Assembly: GCF_007994075.1 (NCBI RefSeq)
Contig: NZ_VIWU01000001.1
Span: 124,001-188,000, forward strand
Direction of reading: 5' to 3'
Source of the DNA: Pseudonocardia hierapolitana
Lineage (GTDB): Bacteria; Actinomycetota; Actinomycetes; Mycobacteriales; Pseudonocardiaceae
DNA: 64,000 nt
Shown: one piece after another, positions 41,360 to 50,198 of the stretch
Layout of the letters: the number at the start of each line of letters is the position of its first letter
How positions within the stretch are numbered: position 1 is the first letter of the stretch
The notes under the pieces: generated by a model
The model's database searches: none
What the model saw: only the letters and a program-made list of their open reading frames with translations
Told to the model about the DNA's origin: nothing
Position numbers and translations under genes: made by a program

Positions 41360-42680
41360 ACGAGGTCTTGATCTCCGCGGCGGCGGCGGAGAACGCGGTG
41401 GCCGGGTTCTCGTTCTGCAGGACGATCTTCTGGATGGCGGTGGTGAGGTACTGGTCGCCCGACGGCACGAACGCGCGGACCCAGTCCTGCACGCGCGTCG
41501 TGGCGAGCTGGTCGACGGCCGTGCGGGCCTGCGGGGTCTGGGCGAACACGGCGGCCATGTCCGGGCTCTCGATCGCCGAGGTGCGCACGGGCATGTAGCC
41601 GGTGCCCGCCGAGAAGTGCGCGGTCTGCGCGGCGTCGGTGAGGAACTTCAGGAACATACCCGCGGCAAGCTGCTGCTCCGGCGACCTCGCCGATGCGATC
41701 GCGACGCCCGTGCCGCCCGTCGGGCAGCCCGGCCCTGCCGGGCCCTTGGGCAGGAAGCCGGTGCCGACCTCGAACTGCGCCTGCTGCAGGATGCCGCGCA
41801 GCGAGCCCGTGGATGCCATCGTGCAGGCGGTGACGCCCGCCGAGAAGTCCGCCACGTACCCGTCGTCGCCGCCCTGGGTCGGCGCCGCGACCTTCTTGTC
41901 GTGGACCAGCCCGCGGACGTACTCGCCCGCGTCCAGGGTCTCCGGCTTGTCGAGGGTGAGCGTCCACTCCTGCGAGTACGTCCCGCCCCGGCCCCACATG
42001 AAGTTGTAGAACCACCAGGCCGCCCACGAGGTGGCCGTTCCGAGGCCCAGCGGCGGCCGTCCGACGACCTGCGCCAGCGCGGGCGCCCACTGCTCGAACT
42101 CGTCCCACGTCTCGGGCGCGCGGTCGGGGAGGCCTGCCCGCTGCCAGACGTCGCGGTTGTAGTAGAAGAGCGGCGTCGACCTGGCGTACGGCAGCGCCCA
42201 GTGCTGACCGTTGAACGCGTAGTCGGCGTAGAGCGTGGGGATGTAGTCGCCGGTGTCGATCTGGAGGTGCTGGGCCAGCCCCTCCAGCGGGATGATCTGA
42301 CCGTTGATCATGTAGCGGAACCACCAGACGTCGCTGGCGCCCACCAGGTCGGGCGTGTTGTCGGTGCCGGCGGCCGCCTGGAACCGCTGCGCGACCTCGT
42401 CGTAGTTCTTGCCCGCCGTGACCAGGTTGACCGTGATGCCCGGGTTCTGCTCCTGGAACCGGCGGATGTACTCCTTCTCCATCTCGATCGAGGTGCCCGG
42501 GTGGTTGCTCCACCAGGTGATCCGGGAGGCCGGCTGCACCCCGGACCAGTCGATGTCGGCCTGCGCCGCCCCGCCCGAGTCGGAGATGGTGGGCCCGCCG
42601 CACGCCGCGAGGGCGGCCGTGCCGCCCAGCAGGGCGCCGAGGCGCAGCAGCCCGCGCCGGGACAGTTCGGGTGTGGTCAT
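41331..42680 (-). CDS. ABC transporter solute-binding lipoprotein (UgpB/sugar type)
   Basis: A 449-residue extracellular binding protein. Tat-like SRRGLLRLG with lipobox LAAC (Cys27), then ITWWSNHPGTSIEMEKEYIRRFQEQNPGI, DLVGASDVWWFRYMINGQIIPL, ALPYARSTPLFYYNRDVW and FLKFLTDAAQTAHFSAGTGYMPVR, typical of family 1 sugar and glycerol-3-phosphate binding proteins. It lies 26 bp downstream of the UgpE-like gene. The ATPase is not encoded here, so a shared MsiK-type ATPase is likely. Confidence 0.92.
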   Translation of the reverse strand: MTTPELSRRGLLRLGALLGGTAALAACGGPTISDSGGAAQADIDWSGVQPASRITWWSNHPGTSIEMEKEYIRRFQEQNPGITVNLVTAGKNYDEVAQRFQAAAGTDNTPDLVGASDVWWFRYMINGQIIPLEGLAQHLQIDTGDYIPTLYADYAFNGQHWALPYARSTPLFYYNRDVWQRAGLPDRAPETWDEFEQWAPALAQVVGRPPLGLGTATSWAAWWFYNFMWGRGGTYSQEWTLTLDKPETLDAGEYVRGLVHDKKVAAPTQGGDDGYVADFSAGVTACTMASTGSLRGILQQAQFEVGTGFLPKGPAGPGCPTGGTGVAIASARSPEQQLAAGMFLKFLTDAAQTAHFSAGTGYMPVRTSAIESPDMAAVFAQTPQARTAVDQLATTRVQDWVRAFVPSGDQYLTTAIQKIVLQNENPATAFSAAAAEIKTSYEQNVARYI

Positions 42681-42706
42681 GTCGTGCCTCTCGGTGGAGA
42701 AGGGGT

Positions 42707-43615
42707 TCAGCCGGTGACGGCGCCGGTGACCAGCCCGGCGACGATCCGGCGCTGGAGGAGGAAGAAGACGGCGAGGACGGGCACGGTGACCAGTACGGTG
42801 CCGGCCATGATCACGCCCCAGTCGGGGATCCCGTCGAAGTTCATCAGCAGGGTCAGGCCGACCGGGAGCGTCATCATCTCCGGCCGGTCGATCACCAGGA
42901 GCGGCCAGAGGTAGTCGTTCCACTCGGTGACGATCGAGACGAGCCCGACGGCGGCGATCGTGGGCCCCGACAGCGGCACGACGAAGCGCCACAGCCGCCG
43001 CCAGTGGCCCGCACCGTCCAGCTCCGCGGCCTCGAGGATCGAGCGCGGCAGCGTCAGGAAGTGCTGCCGGAACAGGAACGTGCCGAACGCGCTCGCCAGC
43101 CCCGGGACGATCATGCCCTGGTAGGTGTTGAGCCAGTCGAGCTGAGCCACCAGCGCGTAGTTCGGGATGAGCACGATCTGCTGCGGCACGAGCAGCGCGC
43201 ACACCACCACGTAGAAGAAGAACCTGCGGAACGGGATGTCGACGAACACCAGCGCATAGGCCGTCATGAGCCCGAGCAGCATCTTCAGCCCCGCGCCGAG
43301 CACCGTGGTGATCGCGCTGTTGACGAAGAACATCCCGAACGGGACGCTCTGCGCGGCCGTCACGTAGTTGGTCGGTGCGAGCGAGTCGGGGAGCCACTGG
43401 ATCGGCAGCCGGTAGAGCTCGTCCATGCCCTTGAAGCTGGCCAGCGCCATCCAGACCAGCGGCAGCACCATCACCGCGACGGCGAGCGCCATCGTGAGGT
43501 ACCCGCCGACGGCCGGGCGCGAGCCGCGTCTCGGCGGGGCCGGGTCCACGATCACGCCCACGCCACTCGTGCCCACGCCACTCGTGCCCACCCCACTCGT
43601 GCCCACCCCACTCAT
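42707..43615 (-). CDS. ABC transporter permease (UgpE type)
   Basis: A 302-residue permease with six membrane helices and the EAA loop EAAELDGAGHWRRLWRFVVPLSGPTI (~195-222). The N-terminus is unusual: MSGVGTSGVGTSGVGTSGVG, encoded by four 15-bp tandem repeats that include the start codon. ATG 43615 overlaps the upstream permease stop by 4 bp. Confidence 0.93.
   Translation of the reverse strand: MSGVGTSGVGTSGVGTSGVGVIVDPAPPRRGSRPAVGGYLTMALAVAVMVLPLVWMALASFKGMDELYRLPIQWLPDSLAPTNYVTAAQSVPFGMFFVNSAITTVLGAGLKMLLGLMTAYALVFVDIPFRRFFFYVVVCALLVPQQIVLIPNYALVAQLDWLNTYQGMIVPGLASAFGTFLFRQHFLTLPRSILEAAELDGAGHWRRLWRFVVPLSGPTIAAVGLVSIVTEWNDYLWPLLVIDRPEMMTLPVGLTLLMNFDGIPDWGVIMAGTVLVTVPVLAVFFLLQRRIVAGLVTGAVTG
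43556..43615. repeat. 15-bp coding tandem repeat at the 5' end of the UgpE-like gene
   Basis: Four 15-bp units (43556-43570, 43571-43585, 43586-43600, 43601-43615), GCCCACGCCACTCGT or near variants on the plus strand. The unit encodes VGTSG on the minus strand. The fourth, changed to end in CAT, carries the ATG. Copy-number change keeps the frame and adds or removes five residues. Confidence 0.92.
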
Positions 43616-44574
43616 GCGTAGTGCACCTTCCGCTCGACGAAGCGCAGCTGCACGACGGTGATGACGAAGAGCACCAGGAACAGGATCGTGGCGATCGCCG
43701 ACGAGTAGCCGGCGCGCCCCGCGGCAAATCCTTCGAGGTAGATCGAATACATCATCGTGGTCGTTCCCTCGAGCGGCCCGCCATTGGTCATGGCGCGGAT
43801 GATGTCGAAGGACTGCAATGACGTCAGCAATGTGGTGATGCTGAGGAAGAACGTGGTCGGCCCGAGCAGCGGGAGCACCACGGAAACGAATGACCGGAGC
43901 GGCGACGCGCCATCCAGGGAAGCCGCTTCGAGCAGATCCCGCGGCACTGCCTGCAAACCGGCGAGATAGATGAGCGCCACGTAGCCGACGTTCTTCCACA
44001 GGTACACGATGATGACCATCACCAGGGCCCATTGCGGGTCGGTGTACCAGTCCGGCGACCCGATGCCGACCGCCCGCAACAATGCCGACAGCACGCCGAA
44101 GTTCGGGTCGAACACGAACAGCCACAGCAGGCCGACCGCGACGCCGGACAGCACGTACGGGGCCACGACGATGGTGCGCGCCGCGCCGCGGAAGCGCAGC
44201 TTGCGGTTCAGCAGCACCGCGAGCAGCAGGCCGAGCACCATTCCCCCGCCCACGGTGGCGAGCGTGAAGATCGCGGTGACGGCCAGCATGCGCGGGGTGC
44301 CGGGGTCGGCGAAGAAGTCGCCGTAGTTGGCCAGGCCCACGGGGATGGCGGTGGGCGAGCCGAGGTTCCACTGCAGCGTCGACAGGTAGAACGACTGGAG
44401 CAATGGCCGGTAGGTGAACACCACCAGCAATGCGATGTTCGGCCCGGCGAGCACGGCGAAAAGCAGCCAGTTCCGCAGCCGGTTGCGGGATCGTGCGCGC
44501 GGCCGGGCCCGCAGCGCGCGGTGCGGCCCGGCCCGCCGGACCGGGGTTTCCGGCGGCGTGGTTGCGGTGGCCAT
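43612..44574 (-). CDS. ABC transporter permease (UgpA type)
   Basis: A 320-residue permease: Arg-rich N-terminus, first helix LLFAVLAGPNIALLVVFTY, five more helices, and the EAA loop EAASLDGASPLRSFVSVVLPLLGPT (~220-245). ATG 44574 is preferred; a GTG at 44610 is possible but would place the ribosome site poorly. It is first gene of the UgpA-UgpE-UgpB-GDPD operon and divergent from the TRAP operon across a 289-bp gap. Confidence 0.93.
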   Translation of the reverse strand: MATATTPPETPVRRAGPHRALRARPRARSRNRLRNWLLFAVLAGPNIALLVVFTYRPLLQSFYLSTLQWNLGSPTAIPVGLANYGDFFADPGTPRMLAVTAIFTLATVGGGMVLGLLLAVLLNRKLRFRGAARTIVVAPYVLSGVAVGLLWLFVFDPNFGVLSALLRAVGIGSPDWYTDPQWALVMVIIVYLWKNVGYVALIYLAGLQAVPRDLLEAASLDGASPLRSFVSVVLPLLGPTTFFLSITTLLTSLQSFDIIRAMTNGGPLEGTTTMMYSIYLEGFAAGRAGYSSAIATILFLVLFVITVVQLRFVERKVHYA

Positions 44575-44863
44575 GTGGGGAGAGGTCCTCCGTTGTCGGT
44601 GCGCGCTCACCCTAAGCCGCGGGGACGGCTGGTATCGAGCGTGGAACCGCAGAAGTCCGATGTTCTCGAATCGATGTCAGGTGCTGTTCACGTGCCGTTC
44701 TCCCGATCCCTGCGCGGTTCATCCGTGCGCCACCGGAAAGACAGCCGGAGATCTTGATCACGGGCACCATACATGCCCGCCCCCGCGCGGGCCAGCATGC
44801 GGTCCGGGACACATCAGACATCTGGACTTGACAGCGCTGATCGTCATCACCGAGGTTGTCGCC

Positions 44864-45964
44864 ATGGGTGGCTACGCGCGCCGAAGCGTGTCCTCGCAGG
44901 GTCCGGGGAGTCTGCGAGGACCGCACGGCGCGCGCGGAGCGTTCGGTCGGCGAGCCTTCCTCGCCGCCGCCGGGCTGGGGGCCGCCGGCCTCGGCTCTGC
45001 CGGACTGACGGGCTGCGGCCGCGCGGACGCCGCCGGGAGCATCACCACCGCCACCTACATCCCCGCGTCCTACGACGACCTCTACCCGGGTGTCCAGACG
45101 TTCATGGACACCCTCGCCACCGCGAGCGGTGGGCGCCTCACCTGCGACATGTACGACGCAGGCACCCTGCTCGGGGCCGAACAGCTGCTGCCGGGCCTCC
45201 TGCTCGGGGTGGCGGACGTGATGTTCCAGACCAGCTCGTACGTGTCGTCGAGCTTCCCGATCCTCGGGGCGATGGAGCTGCCGTTCGGGGCGGAGGACTA
45301 CGCCAAGCAGCGCCGGGCGATCGACCCGGCCGGCCCGCTGTTCACGCTGGTGAACGAGCAGCTCGCCGCCCAGGGCGTGCGGCTGCTCGGCGGGATGCCC
45401 TGCACGTTCGAGTACATCTGGACGATCGGCAGGCCGATCCTGCGCCCCGAGGACGTCCGCGGGCTGCGGATCCGGGTCGCAGGCGAGATCGAGGGCGAGA
45501 CCGTCAAGGCGCTCGGCGGCGCACCGGTGTTCATGGGCTCGTCGGAGGTGTTCGAGGCCCTGGAACGCGGCACGATCGACGGCCTGATGAGCTACCTCGG
45601 CACGGTCGTGTCCCGCGACCTGCAGGAGATCGTCCGATACGGCACGCGCGCCCACTTCGGCGCCTACACCGTCGATGCGTACTGCCGCAGCGACTGGTAC
45701 GCGGGTCAACCGCCCGAGCTGCGCGCAGCGCTGGACGAGGCGGGCCGCGCCCTCTACCGGGACGGCACCGAGGTGATGGTGGGCGTGCACGAGGGCGACT
45801 ACCTGGCGCAGGTCCTCGAGGGCGGGGTCGAGCTGGTGGAGCCGAGCGGTGCCGAGCTCGAGGCGTTCCGGACGGCGGTCGAGCCGGTGTACGGGCGGTG
45901 GGAGCACCTGATCGGCGACGCGAGCATCGCCGACCGGGCCGTCGGCCTGATCAACGAGGCGTAG
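44864..45964 (+). CDS. dctP: TRAP transporter solute-binding protein (DctP)
   Basis: A 366-residue binding protein with Tat-like GRRAFLAAAGLGAAG and lipobox LTGC (Cys51), so it is probably a lipoprotein, as expected without an outer membrane. DctP features: YDAGTLLGAEQLLPGLLLGVADVMFQTSSYV, LRIRVAGEIEGETVKALGGAPVFMGSSEVFEALERGTIDG and the conserved Arg in these segments that binds a carboxylate. ATG 44864 follows GAGG. It is first gene of a three-gene operon. Confidence 0.9.
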   Translation: MGGYARRSVSSQGPGSLRGPHGARGAFGRRAFLAAAGLGAAGLGSAGLTGCGRADAAGSITTATYIPASYDDLYPGVQTFMDTLATASGGRLTCDMYDAGTLLGAEQLLPGLLLGVADVMFQTSSYVSSSFPILGAMELPFGAEDYAKQRRAIDPAGPLFTLVNEQLAAQGVRLLGGMPCTFEYIWTIGRPILRPEDVRGLRIRVAGEIEGETVKALGGAPVFMGSSEVFEALERGTIDGLMSYLGTVVSRDLQEIVRYGTRAHFGAYTVDAYCRSDWYAGQPPELRAALDEAGRALYRDGTEVMVGVHEGDYLAQVLEGGVELVEPSGAELEAFRTAVEPVYGRWEHLIGDASIADRAVGLINEA

Positions 45965-45972
45965 GAGGAGTC

Positions 45973-46497
45973 GTGATCCGAGTACGCCGGGGCGTGCTGG
46001 CCTGCACCCGGGCGATGGCCGTCGTGGCGATGGTCGTCGTCGGGCTGATGATGATCACGATCACCTACGACGTGGCGGCCCGCTACCTGTTCGCCGCCCC
46101 GACCGACTGGGCCTACCCGCTCAACTCCACGGGCGTCCTCGTCGCGACGATGCTCGCGGTACCGCACCTCTACGCCACCGGTCACCACATCTCGATGGAC
46201 CTGCTCTACCGCGCCATGCCCGGGCGGGCGCGCCGGGCGGCCGACGTCATCACCACCGTGGCGACGGCGTTCCTCGGGCTCGTGCTCGCGGTCAGCTCGT
46301 TCCGCTCGATGACCGTGGCGTACGCAGGCGGCCTCACCGGGGCAGGCACCTTCAACATCCCGCTCTGGATGCCGGACGCCGTGCTGACCGTGTCCGGGGT
46401 GTTCCTCCTGCTGGTCGCCCTGCTGTTCCCGGCCGCGCCGCCGCAGGCGCCACCTGGCGAGGCGGAAGTTCCGGCCGAGGCGCAGGGGGTGGCGTGA
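45973..46497 (+). CDS. dctQ: TRAP transporter small membrane subunit (DctQ)
   Basis: A 174-residue protein with four membrane helices (~10-35, 48-70, 85-105, 128-150) and the DctQ pattern TYDVAARYLFAAPTDWAYPLNSTGVL and HHISMDLLY. GTG 45973 follows AGGAGGAGTC. It is 8 bp after dctP and overlaps dctM. Confidence 0.9.
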   Translation: MIRVRRGVLACTRAMAVVAMVVVGLMMITITYDVAARYLFAAPTDWAYPLNSTGVLVATMLAVPHLYATGHHISMDLLYRAMPGRARRAADVITTVATAFLGLVLAVSSFRSMTVAYAGGLTGAGTFNIPLWMPDAVLTVSGVFLLLVALLFPAAPPQAPPGEAEVPAEAQGVA

Positions 46498-47804
46498 TGG
46501 TCGCGGACGGGCTGGTCGTCACCCTCGCCGTGGTGCTGCTGCTGGTGCTGATCGCGCTGCGCACGCCGATCTTCGTGGCACTCGCCGTCGCGGGCGTGGC
46601 GGGACTGCTGGGCCTCGGCGGGTTCACCGCCGTCGAGCTCGTCCCGCTCGCGCTGGTGTCGCAGCTGCAGGAGTACGCGCTGGTGGCCGCGCCGCTCTAC
46701 ATCCTGCTCGGCGAGGCGCTCGCCGTGAGCGGGCTGGGGCGGGACCTGTTCCGCGCCGCGCACCGCTGGTTCAACCGGGTGCCCGGCGGGCTGGGCGCCT
46801 CGGCGGTCGGGGCGTCCACGGTGTTCGGGGCGATGTCCGGGGTGAGCATCTCCTCGGTGGCGGTGATCGGCCGGATGGCCGTGCCCGAGATGCTGGAGCG
46901 CGGCTACAAACCGGGGTTCGCGAGCGGCGCCGTGGCCGCGTCCGGCGCGCTCGCCATGCTGATCCCGCCGAGCCTGATGTTCATCCTCTACTCGTCGATC
47001 ACGGGTGAGAGCGTGGCCGACCTGTTCGCAGGCGGTCTCCTACCGGGCCTCGTGCTCTCGGCCATGATGATCGTGTACATCGTGGTGCGCGCGAAGCTGG
47101 CGCCGGAGAACGCCCCCGTCGACCCCGACCGGTTCACCTGGCGCGAGCGCATCGTCGCGATCGGGCGCATCTCGCCCGCCCTGCTGCTGATCCTGCTCGT
47201 GCTGGGATCGATCTACACCGGGATCGCGACCCCCACCGAAGCGGCGGCCGTCGGTGCGCTCGCCGCGTTCGGCGTCACCGGGGCGATCTACCACAAGCTC
47301 GGCTGGTCGAACCTGAAGCGGATCTTCGTCTCGACGGCGCAGGTGACCGCGGCCGTCCTCGCGATCGTCGGCGCAGCGTTCGTGTTCACCCAGATGCTGG
47401 TGCTCGCCCGCGTGCCGGACGCGTTCACCGGGTTCATCGTGGGCCTCGACGTCCCGCCGACGGTGATCATGATCGGGATCATGATCGTGCTGGTGCTGCT
47501 GGGATGCCTCGTCGACGCCGCGTCGCTGCTGCTCGTCGTCACGCCGATCCTGGTGCCCGCGATCGAGGAGCTGGGCTACGACCCCCTGTGGTTCGGCGTG
47601 CTGCTGGTGGTGAACCTCGAGATCGCAGTGATCACGCCCCCGGTCGGGCTGAACCTCTACACGATGAAGTCGGTGGTGCCCGAGCTCGACCTCGCCGACA
47701 TCTTCCGCGGCATCGCCCCGTACGTCGCGATCGAAGGGCTCCTGCTCGCGATCATGATCGCGTTCCCGCAGCTGGCGACGTGGCTGCCCGGCCTACTGTC
47801 CTAG
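46494..47804 (+). CDS. dctM: TRAP transporter large membrane subunit (DctM)
   Basis: A 436-residue protein of the ion-transporter superfamily with 11-12 hydrophobic helices. Typical motifs: AAPLYILLGEALAVSGLGRDLFRAAHRW, GASTVFGAMSGVSISSVAVIGRMAVPEML, ASGALAMLIPPSLMFILYSSITGES, and the ending TPPVGLNLYTMKSV. GTG 46494 overlaps the dctQ stop, and ATG 46497 is equally possible. Its last 12 bp overlap the convergent DinB-type gene. Confidence 0.95.
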   Translation: MMVADGLVVTLAVVLLLVLIALRTPIFVALAVAGVAGLLGLGGFTAVELVPLALVSQLQEYALVAAPLYILLGEALAVSGLGRDLFRAAHRWFNRVPGGLGASAVGASTVFGAMSGVSISSVAVIGRMAVPEMLERGYKPGFASGAVAASGALAMLIPPSLMFILYSSITGESVADLFAGGLLPGLVLSAMMIVYIVVRAKLAPENAPVDPDRFTWRERIVAIGRISPALLLILLVLGSIYTGIATPTEAAAVGALAAFGVTGAIYHKLGWSNLKRIFVSTAQVTAAVLAIVGAAFVFTQMLVLARVPDAFTGFIVGLDVPPTVIMIGIMIVLVLLGCLVDAASLLLVVTPILVPAIEELGYDPLWFGVLLVVNLEIAVITPPVGLNLYTMKSVVPELDLADIFRGIAPYVAIEGLLLAIMIAFPQLATWLPGLLS

Positions 47805-48314
47805 CCGCTCCACGACCCCCCGCACGAACGCGGCCTGGCCCGCGTGCTGGGCGCAGTCGTCGATCACGCTCACCAGACGGACGCCGAGCGTGACGGGCGG
47901 GTCCCACGCCTCGTCCACCACGCGGTCGAGATCGCCTTCGGTCAGGCCTCCGACGTACTCGAGGGTGCGCGCGGCGACCGCGTCGTAGTAGCCGGTGAGC
48001 AGCTCCGGCGACTCCACCCGCACCTGCGCGACGTCGTCCGAGGAGTGCCCGTAGCCGATCGCCCGCACCGGGAAGGGAAGCCCGAACTGGTCGGCCCAGC
48101 CCTGCGTCCTCCACACCTGCTCGGTCCCGGCCACCCCTGCAACGTGGTCGTCCTGCACGCGCGACAGGTGCCAGACCAGCCACGCGATCGAGTTGGCCTC
48201 CGGGTCGATGCGATGGGCGAGCTGCTCCGCGGAGAGCCCGTCGGCGGCACCGTGCACCTCCTCCCCGATCCGGGAGAACGCGTCGGTCAGCAAGGCGGCA
48301 ACATCCACGCCCAC
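47793..48314 (-). CDS. DinB/DUF664-type mycothiol transferase-like protein
   Basis: A 173-residue four-helix DinB-fold protein: LSAEQLAHRIDPEANSIAWLVWHLSRVQDDHVAG with the metal-binding His, and LVSVIDDCAQHAGQAAFVRGVVERL with the second His. Actinobacterial members are thiol (mycothiol) transferases. The specific reaction is unknown. It is convergent with dctM with a 12-bp overlap. Confidence 0.88.
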   Translation of the reverse strand: MGVDVAALLTDAFSRIGEEVHGAADGLSAEQLAHRIDPEANSIAWLVWHLSRVQDDHVAGVAGTEQVWRTQGWADQFGLPFPVRAIGYGHSSDDVAQVRVESPELLTGYYDAVAARTLEYVGGLTEGDLDRVVDEAWDPPVTLGVRLVSVIDDCAQHAGQAAFVRGVVERLGQ

Positions 48315-48442
48315 GACCCTACGACCCGCGAGATGCGCACGTGTCGACGTGTCACAGGGTGTGACCGGCGGTCACACTTCCCGCAGCGGATGGATCACGT
48401 TAGTGTCGGCGCGCGCACGGGCGGGCGGCCGGAGGGGGAACG

Positions 48443-49249
48443 GTGGACGAGCAGTCGCCCGCGCCGTTCGACGTCGACTTCTCCCGCGCGTCCATCGCCC
48501 GCGTGTACGACTACCTGCTCGGCGGCAAGGAGCACCTCGAGGTCGACCGCCGGGCCGCCGACGCCGCACGCAACGTCGTTCCCGAGGTCGCGCAGATCGC
48601 CAAGGACAACCGCTCGTTCCTGCGCCGCGGGGTGAAGTACCTGGTGCGCGACGCCGGCATCCGCCAGATCGTCGACGTCGGCTCCGGCCTGCCCGGCGAG
48701 GACAACGTCAACGAGGTGGCCCAGGCCATCGACGCACGCGTGCGGGTGGCCTACGTCGACAACGACCCCGTCGTGCTGGCGCATGCTCGGGCGCTGCTCG
48801 CGACGGACGAGCAGACCGCCGTGGTCACGGCCGATCTGCGCCGTCCCGAGTCGCTCTTCGACAAGGTCACCGCACTGGGGCTGCTCGACCTCGACGCGCC
48901 GTTCGCGGTGCTGCTCTCCGGCGTGGTGCACCACCTGTCCGACGACGACGATCCCGGTGGGATCGTCGCCTTCGTGCGGGATCGGCTCTCCCCCGGCAGC
49001 TACCTGCTCCTGTCGCATTTCCTCTACGACGACGAGTCCCGCGCCCACGCGCTCGAGCGCGCATTCCTGCACGGTGGCCTCGGTTCTGGCCGCTTCCGCA
49101 CCTGGGAAGAGCTGCGCGGCTACTTCAACGGGCTCGAACTCGTGGAGCCGGGCCTCGTGTACGCGAACGACTGGCGCCCCGACGAGTTCACGCCGTCAGG
49201 GAGCCCGGTGCACACGCTCTACGCCGGCGGAATCGGGCGCAAGCCGTGA
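48443..49249 (+). CDS. DUF574 (PF04672) SAM-dependent methyltransferase
   Basis: A 268-residue protein of the actinobacterial DUF574 family: FSRASIARVYDYLLGGKEHLEVDRRAAD, NRSFLRRGVKYLVRDAGIRQIVDVGSGLP (SAM motif), VAYVDNDPVVLAHARALL and the C-terminal DEFTPSGSPVHTLYAGGIGRKP. GTG 48443 follows GGAGGGGGAACG. Many paralogues exist in such genomes; substrate unknown. Confidence 0.93.
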   Translation: MDEQSPAPFDVDFSRASIARVYDYLLGGKEHLEVDRRAADAARNVVPEVAQIAKDNRSFLRRGVKYLVRDAGIRQIVDVGSGLPGEDNVNEVAQAIDARVRVAYVDNDPVVLAHARALLATDEQTAVVTADLRRPESLFDKVTALGLLDLDAPFAVLLSGVVHHLSDDDDPGGIVAFVRDRLSPGSYLLLSHFLYDDESRAHALERAFLHGGLGSGRFRTWEELRGYFNGLELVEPGLVYANDWRPDEFTPSGSPVHTLYAGGIGRKP

Positions 49250-49279
49250 ACCGCGGTGCCAGAGCAGCGGCACCGGGTC

Positions 49280-49519
49280 TCAGGCCGTCAGGTCGTCGAA
49301 CTCGCCGTCCTTCGCACCCATGACGAAGGCCGCGATCTCGGCGCGCGTGTACACCAGCGCGGGGCCCTGCGGGTCGCGGGAGTTGCGCACGGCGACGGCA
49401 CCGCTGTCCAGTGCGGCGACCTCGATGCAGTCCCCACTCGGGTTGCTGGCGCTGCTCTTGCGCCACACCACGGCACCGAGCTGATCTGCCGCGATGCCGT
49501 TGTCCTCGATCTGGTGCAT
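49280..49519 (-). CDS. DUF397 domain protein
   Basis: A 79-residue protein with the DUF397 signature WRKSSASNPSGDCIEVAAL, AVAVRNSRDPQGPALVYTRAEIAAFVMGAKDGEFDDLT. Such proteins usually sit next to an XRE-type regulator (often scored as a toxin-antitoxin-like or BldB/WhiJ-like pair). No HTH gene is adjacent here; the divergent neighbour is a small Cys/His protein. Possibly a developmental regulator partner. Confidence 0.93.
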   Translation of the reverse strand: MHQIEDNGIAADQLGAVVWRKSSASNPSGDCIEVAALDSGAVAVRNSRDPQGPALVYTRAEIAAFVMGAKDGEFDDLTA

Positions 49520-49611
49520 TTGCGCCTCCCCGATGCTCGTCAAAGATGTACGCGGCGAATGTACTTGCAGACGCGCTTGCATCCGCAAGCCGGACTAGGG
49601 ACACTCGTTCC

Positions 49612-49878
49612 ATGAGCAGTGGCGATCATCCTGGTCGACGCTCTGTCGACACGATCACGGTCACCTGCTCCATCGACTCCCGGGCCCACGAGGTGCCCGA
49701 CGCCGAGCTCGCCGCGGCGGCCCGGCGCAGCGACGGCCACTACCAGGCGCTCTGCGGCCACATGGTCGCCGCGGCGCCGATGGTGGAGCCGGACGGCCAG
49801 CCGTGCCTGCTGTGCACCGCGATCCTCGAGCGCACGGAAGCCACACGCCGCTCCGCACGCCAGCGCATACTCGGCTGA
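49612..49878 (+). CDS. Small Cys/His-containing hypothetical protein
   Basis: An 88-residue protein with CGHMV and CLLC (ALCGHMVAAAPMVEPDGQPCLLCTAIL), a likely zinc-binding C-x2-H...C-x2-C site, and an Arg-rich tail. Similar short proteins are common beside DUF397 and XRE genes in actinomycetes. Function unknown. It is divergent from the DUF397 gene across 92 bp. Confidence 0.75.
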   Translation: MSSGDHPGRRSVDTITVTCSIDSRAHEVPDAELAAAARRSDGHYQALCGHMVAAAPMVEPDGQPCLLCTAILERTEATRRSARQRILG

Positions 49879-49980
49879 CCCGTCTCGGCAGGATCGATCC
49901 ACCCCCGGCTTGCAGGGCGGCGCCTCGTAGGGCGCCGGAAGCCCGCCGGAGTGAAGCGGAGGCAATTCAACACAGCGAAC

Positions 49981-50007
49981 AGCACCCGCCCGGGCAGGGC
50001 GGGTGCT
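49981..50007. terminator. Strong GC hairpin, probable terminator
   Basis: AGCACCCGCCC and its exact inverse GGGCGGGTGCT enclose a five-base loop. There is no T run, as is usual in actinomycetes. It lies about 100 bp after the small Cys/His gene. The rest of 49879-50198 has further GC-rich pairing (GGCGCC, CCGGCCGG) but no gene and no riboswitch class that I recognise. Confidence 0.6.
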
Positions 50008-50198
50008 GCCGCCGGCCGGAGCGAACCCCGGCCGGACGCGCCCGCGGCCGGGGGGATCACCGCGGACGCCTGGTTGACTCCGTACGCGCCGCCCGTTCGT
50101 TACCTCCCGACGTGGATGTTCCCGCTCACCGATCAGCGGTTGGTACTCGCGGGTGGAGCGGGCGAAGGTGGAGGGCGCATCGGAGTGAAGGAGGTTCC

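Noticed and set aside
49280..49878. Toxin-antitoxin pair formed by the DUF397 gene and the small Cys/His gene
   Set aside because: They are divergent, no XRE antitoxin-like HTH protein is present, and neither has a toxin motif.
49879..50198. Riboswitch upstream of the amine oxidase gene
   Set aside because: The region has strong GC hairpins but none of the conserved core motifs of riboswitch classes known to me; the first hairpin fits a terminator better.
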